DNA of 14,498 nucleotides from JAAZNF01 sp964561025 (GTDB taxonomy: Bacteria; Myxococcota; B64-G9), in NCBI GenBank assembly GCA_964561025.1, contig CAZLNM010000118.1, positions 1-14,498 on the forward strand. The letters run 5' to 3'. A program made the position numbers and the translations under genes. This document shows positions 14,171-14,498 of the stretch, piece after piece. The notes under the pieces are model-generated. The model saw nothing but the letters and a program-made list of their open reading frames with translations, was not told where the DNA came from and searched no databases. Positions within the stretch are counted from its first letter, which is position 1; every line of letters begins with the position of its first letter.

Positions 14171-14368
14171 ATGTCCGCGACCGGCCAGGCCATCCTCATG
14201 ACCCTGTTCATGGCGTACTCGATAGGATTTCTGTTCTTCATCGCGCGCGCCTCGGCGCGGCACGCCCCAGAAGCGGCGCCGGGAAAACACACCCGCCTCG
14301 TCACCGGCGTGCTGGTGCTGGGCCTGCCGCTGTGCCTGCTGGTGTTGCTGGCCGGGCTGTTGCAGTAG
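14171..14368 (+). CDS. Small membrane protein with two predicted helices
   Basis: This 65-residue protein has two hydrophobic segments, about 6-25 and 42-63, joined by a short polar loop with several basic residues. The ATG at 14171 is preceded by GAGGAG with good spacing, which argues for a real gene. It is divergent from the nucleotidyltransferase gene, whose start lies 108 bp away. I do not recognise the family and assign no function. Confidence 0.65.
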   Translation: MSATGQAILMTLFMAYSIGFLFFIARASARHAPEAAPGKHTRLVTGVLVLGLPLCLLVLLAGLLQ

Positions 14369-14498
14369 CGTTCGGACCACCCCGATCCCTCCGGGTAGCG
14401 GCTGTCGTCTCTATTTCAAGTTTTCGCCAAATTGCCTGCTCGCGCTGGCTCCAAGGGCCCCGCGACCAGGCGTTCGAGCATATGAAACAGGACTTCCT
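14369..14498. other. Terminal stretch without a supportable gene
   Basis: These 130 bases after the small membrane protein contain no start with a ribosome binding site, no clear hairpin terminator and no RNA gene. An ATG at 14482 near the edge lacks a Shine-Dalgarno. Part of a gene continuing beyond the window cannot be excluded. Confidence 0.4.

Overview
The window is about 14.5 kb of very GC-rich bacterial chromosome (estimated by eye in the mid-to-upper 60s percent). The best guess for its origin is Myxococcota or a related deltaproteobacterial lineage. Two exported proteins (253-2574 and 11032-12927) end in a short Cys-containing motif, one hydrophobic helix and an Arg-rich tail. This is the MYXO-CTERM type of sorting tail, clear in the second protein and looser in the first. 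A GAF-linked secretion/pilus ATPase, a TPR lipoprotein, an FmdB zinc ribbon and an aldehyde ferredoxin oxidoreductase cluster also fit that group. I see no rRNA, tRNA, CRISPR, integrase or transposase. Taxonomy is inferred from protein style only.

Left part (1-4375): an upstream stretch with nested inverted repeats (51-121) precedes a secreted subtilisin-like S8 protease. A long hairpin (2638-2707) separates it from a convergent minus-strand pair: a TPR protein and, overlapping its stop codon, an FmdB-type zinc ribbon.

Middle (4376-7968): a compact divergent promoter region drives the TPR/FmdB pair leftward and a GAF-T2SE_N-ATPase fusion protein rightward. The leftward transcript is predicted to be almost leaderless. 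A small exported ankyrin-repeat protein follows, possibly on the same rightward transcript.

Right-centre (8059-10876, minus strand): a tight three-gene operon, transcribed in the order polyferredoxin, AOR-family tungsto/molybdoenzyme, MoaD/ThiS-like sulfur carrier. This is the most interesting unit. Its content resembles the AorA-AorB-AorD part of the Aromatoleum aromaticum aldehyde oxidoreductase, but no FAD subunit (AorC) is present. The ferredoxin has four cluster motifs, one of which has Ala in place of its second Cys. The AOR has a CxxxCxxxC cluster motif instead of CxxCxxxC, plus extensions at both ends.

Right part (10877-14498): divergent from the AOR operon is a surface protein of six IPT/TIG-like repeats with a MYXO-CTERM tail. 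Its 3' end overlaps by 26 bp a convergent gene for a long MobA-like nucleotidyltransferase. Divergent from that is a 65-residue protein with two membrane helices. The last 130 bases hold nothing I can support.
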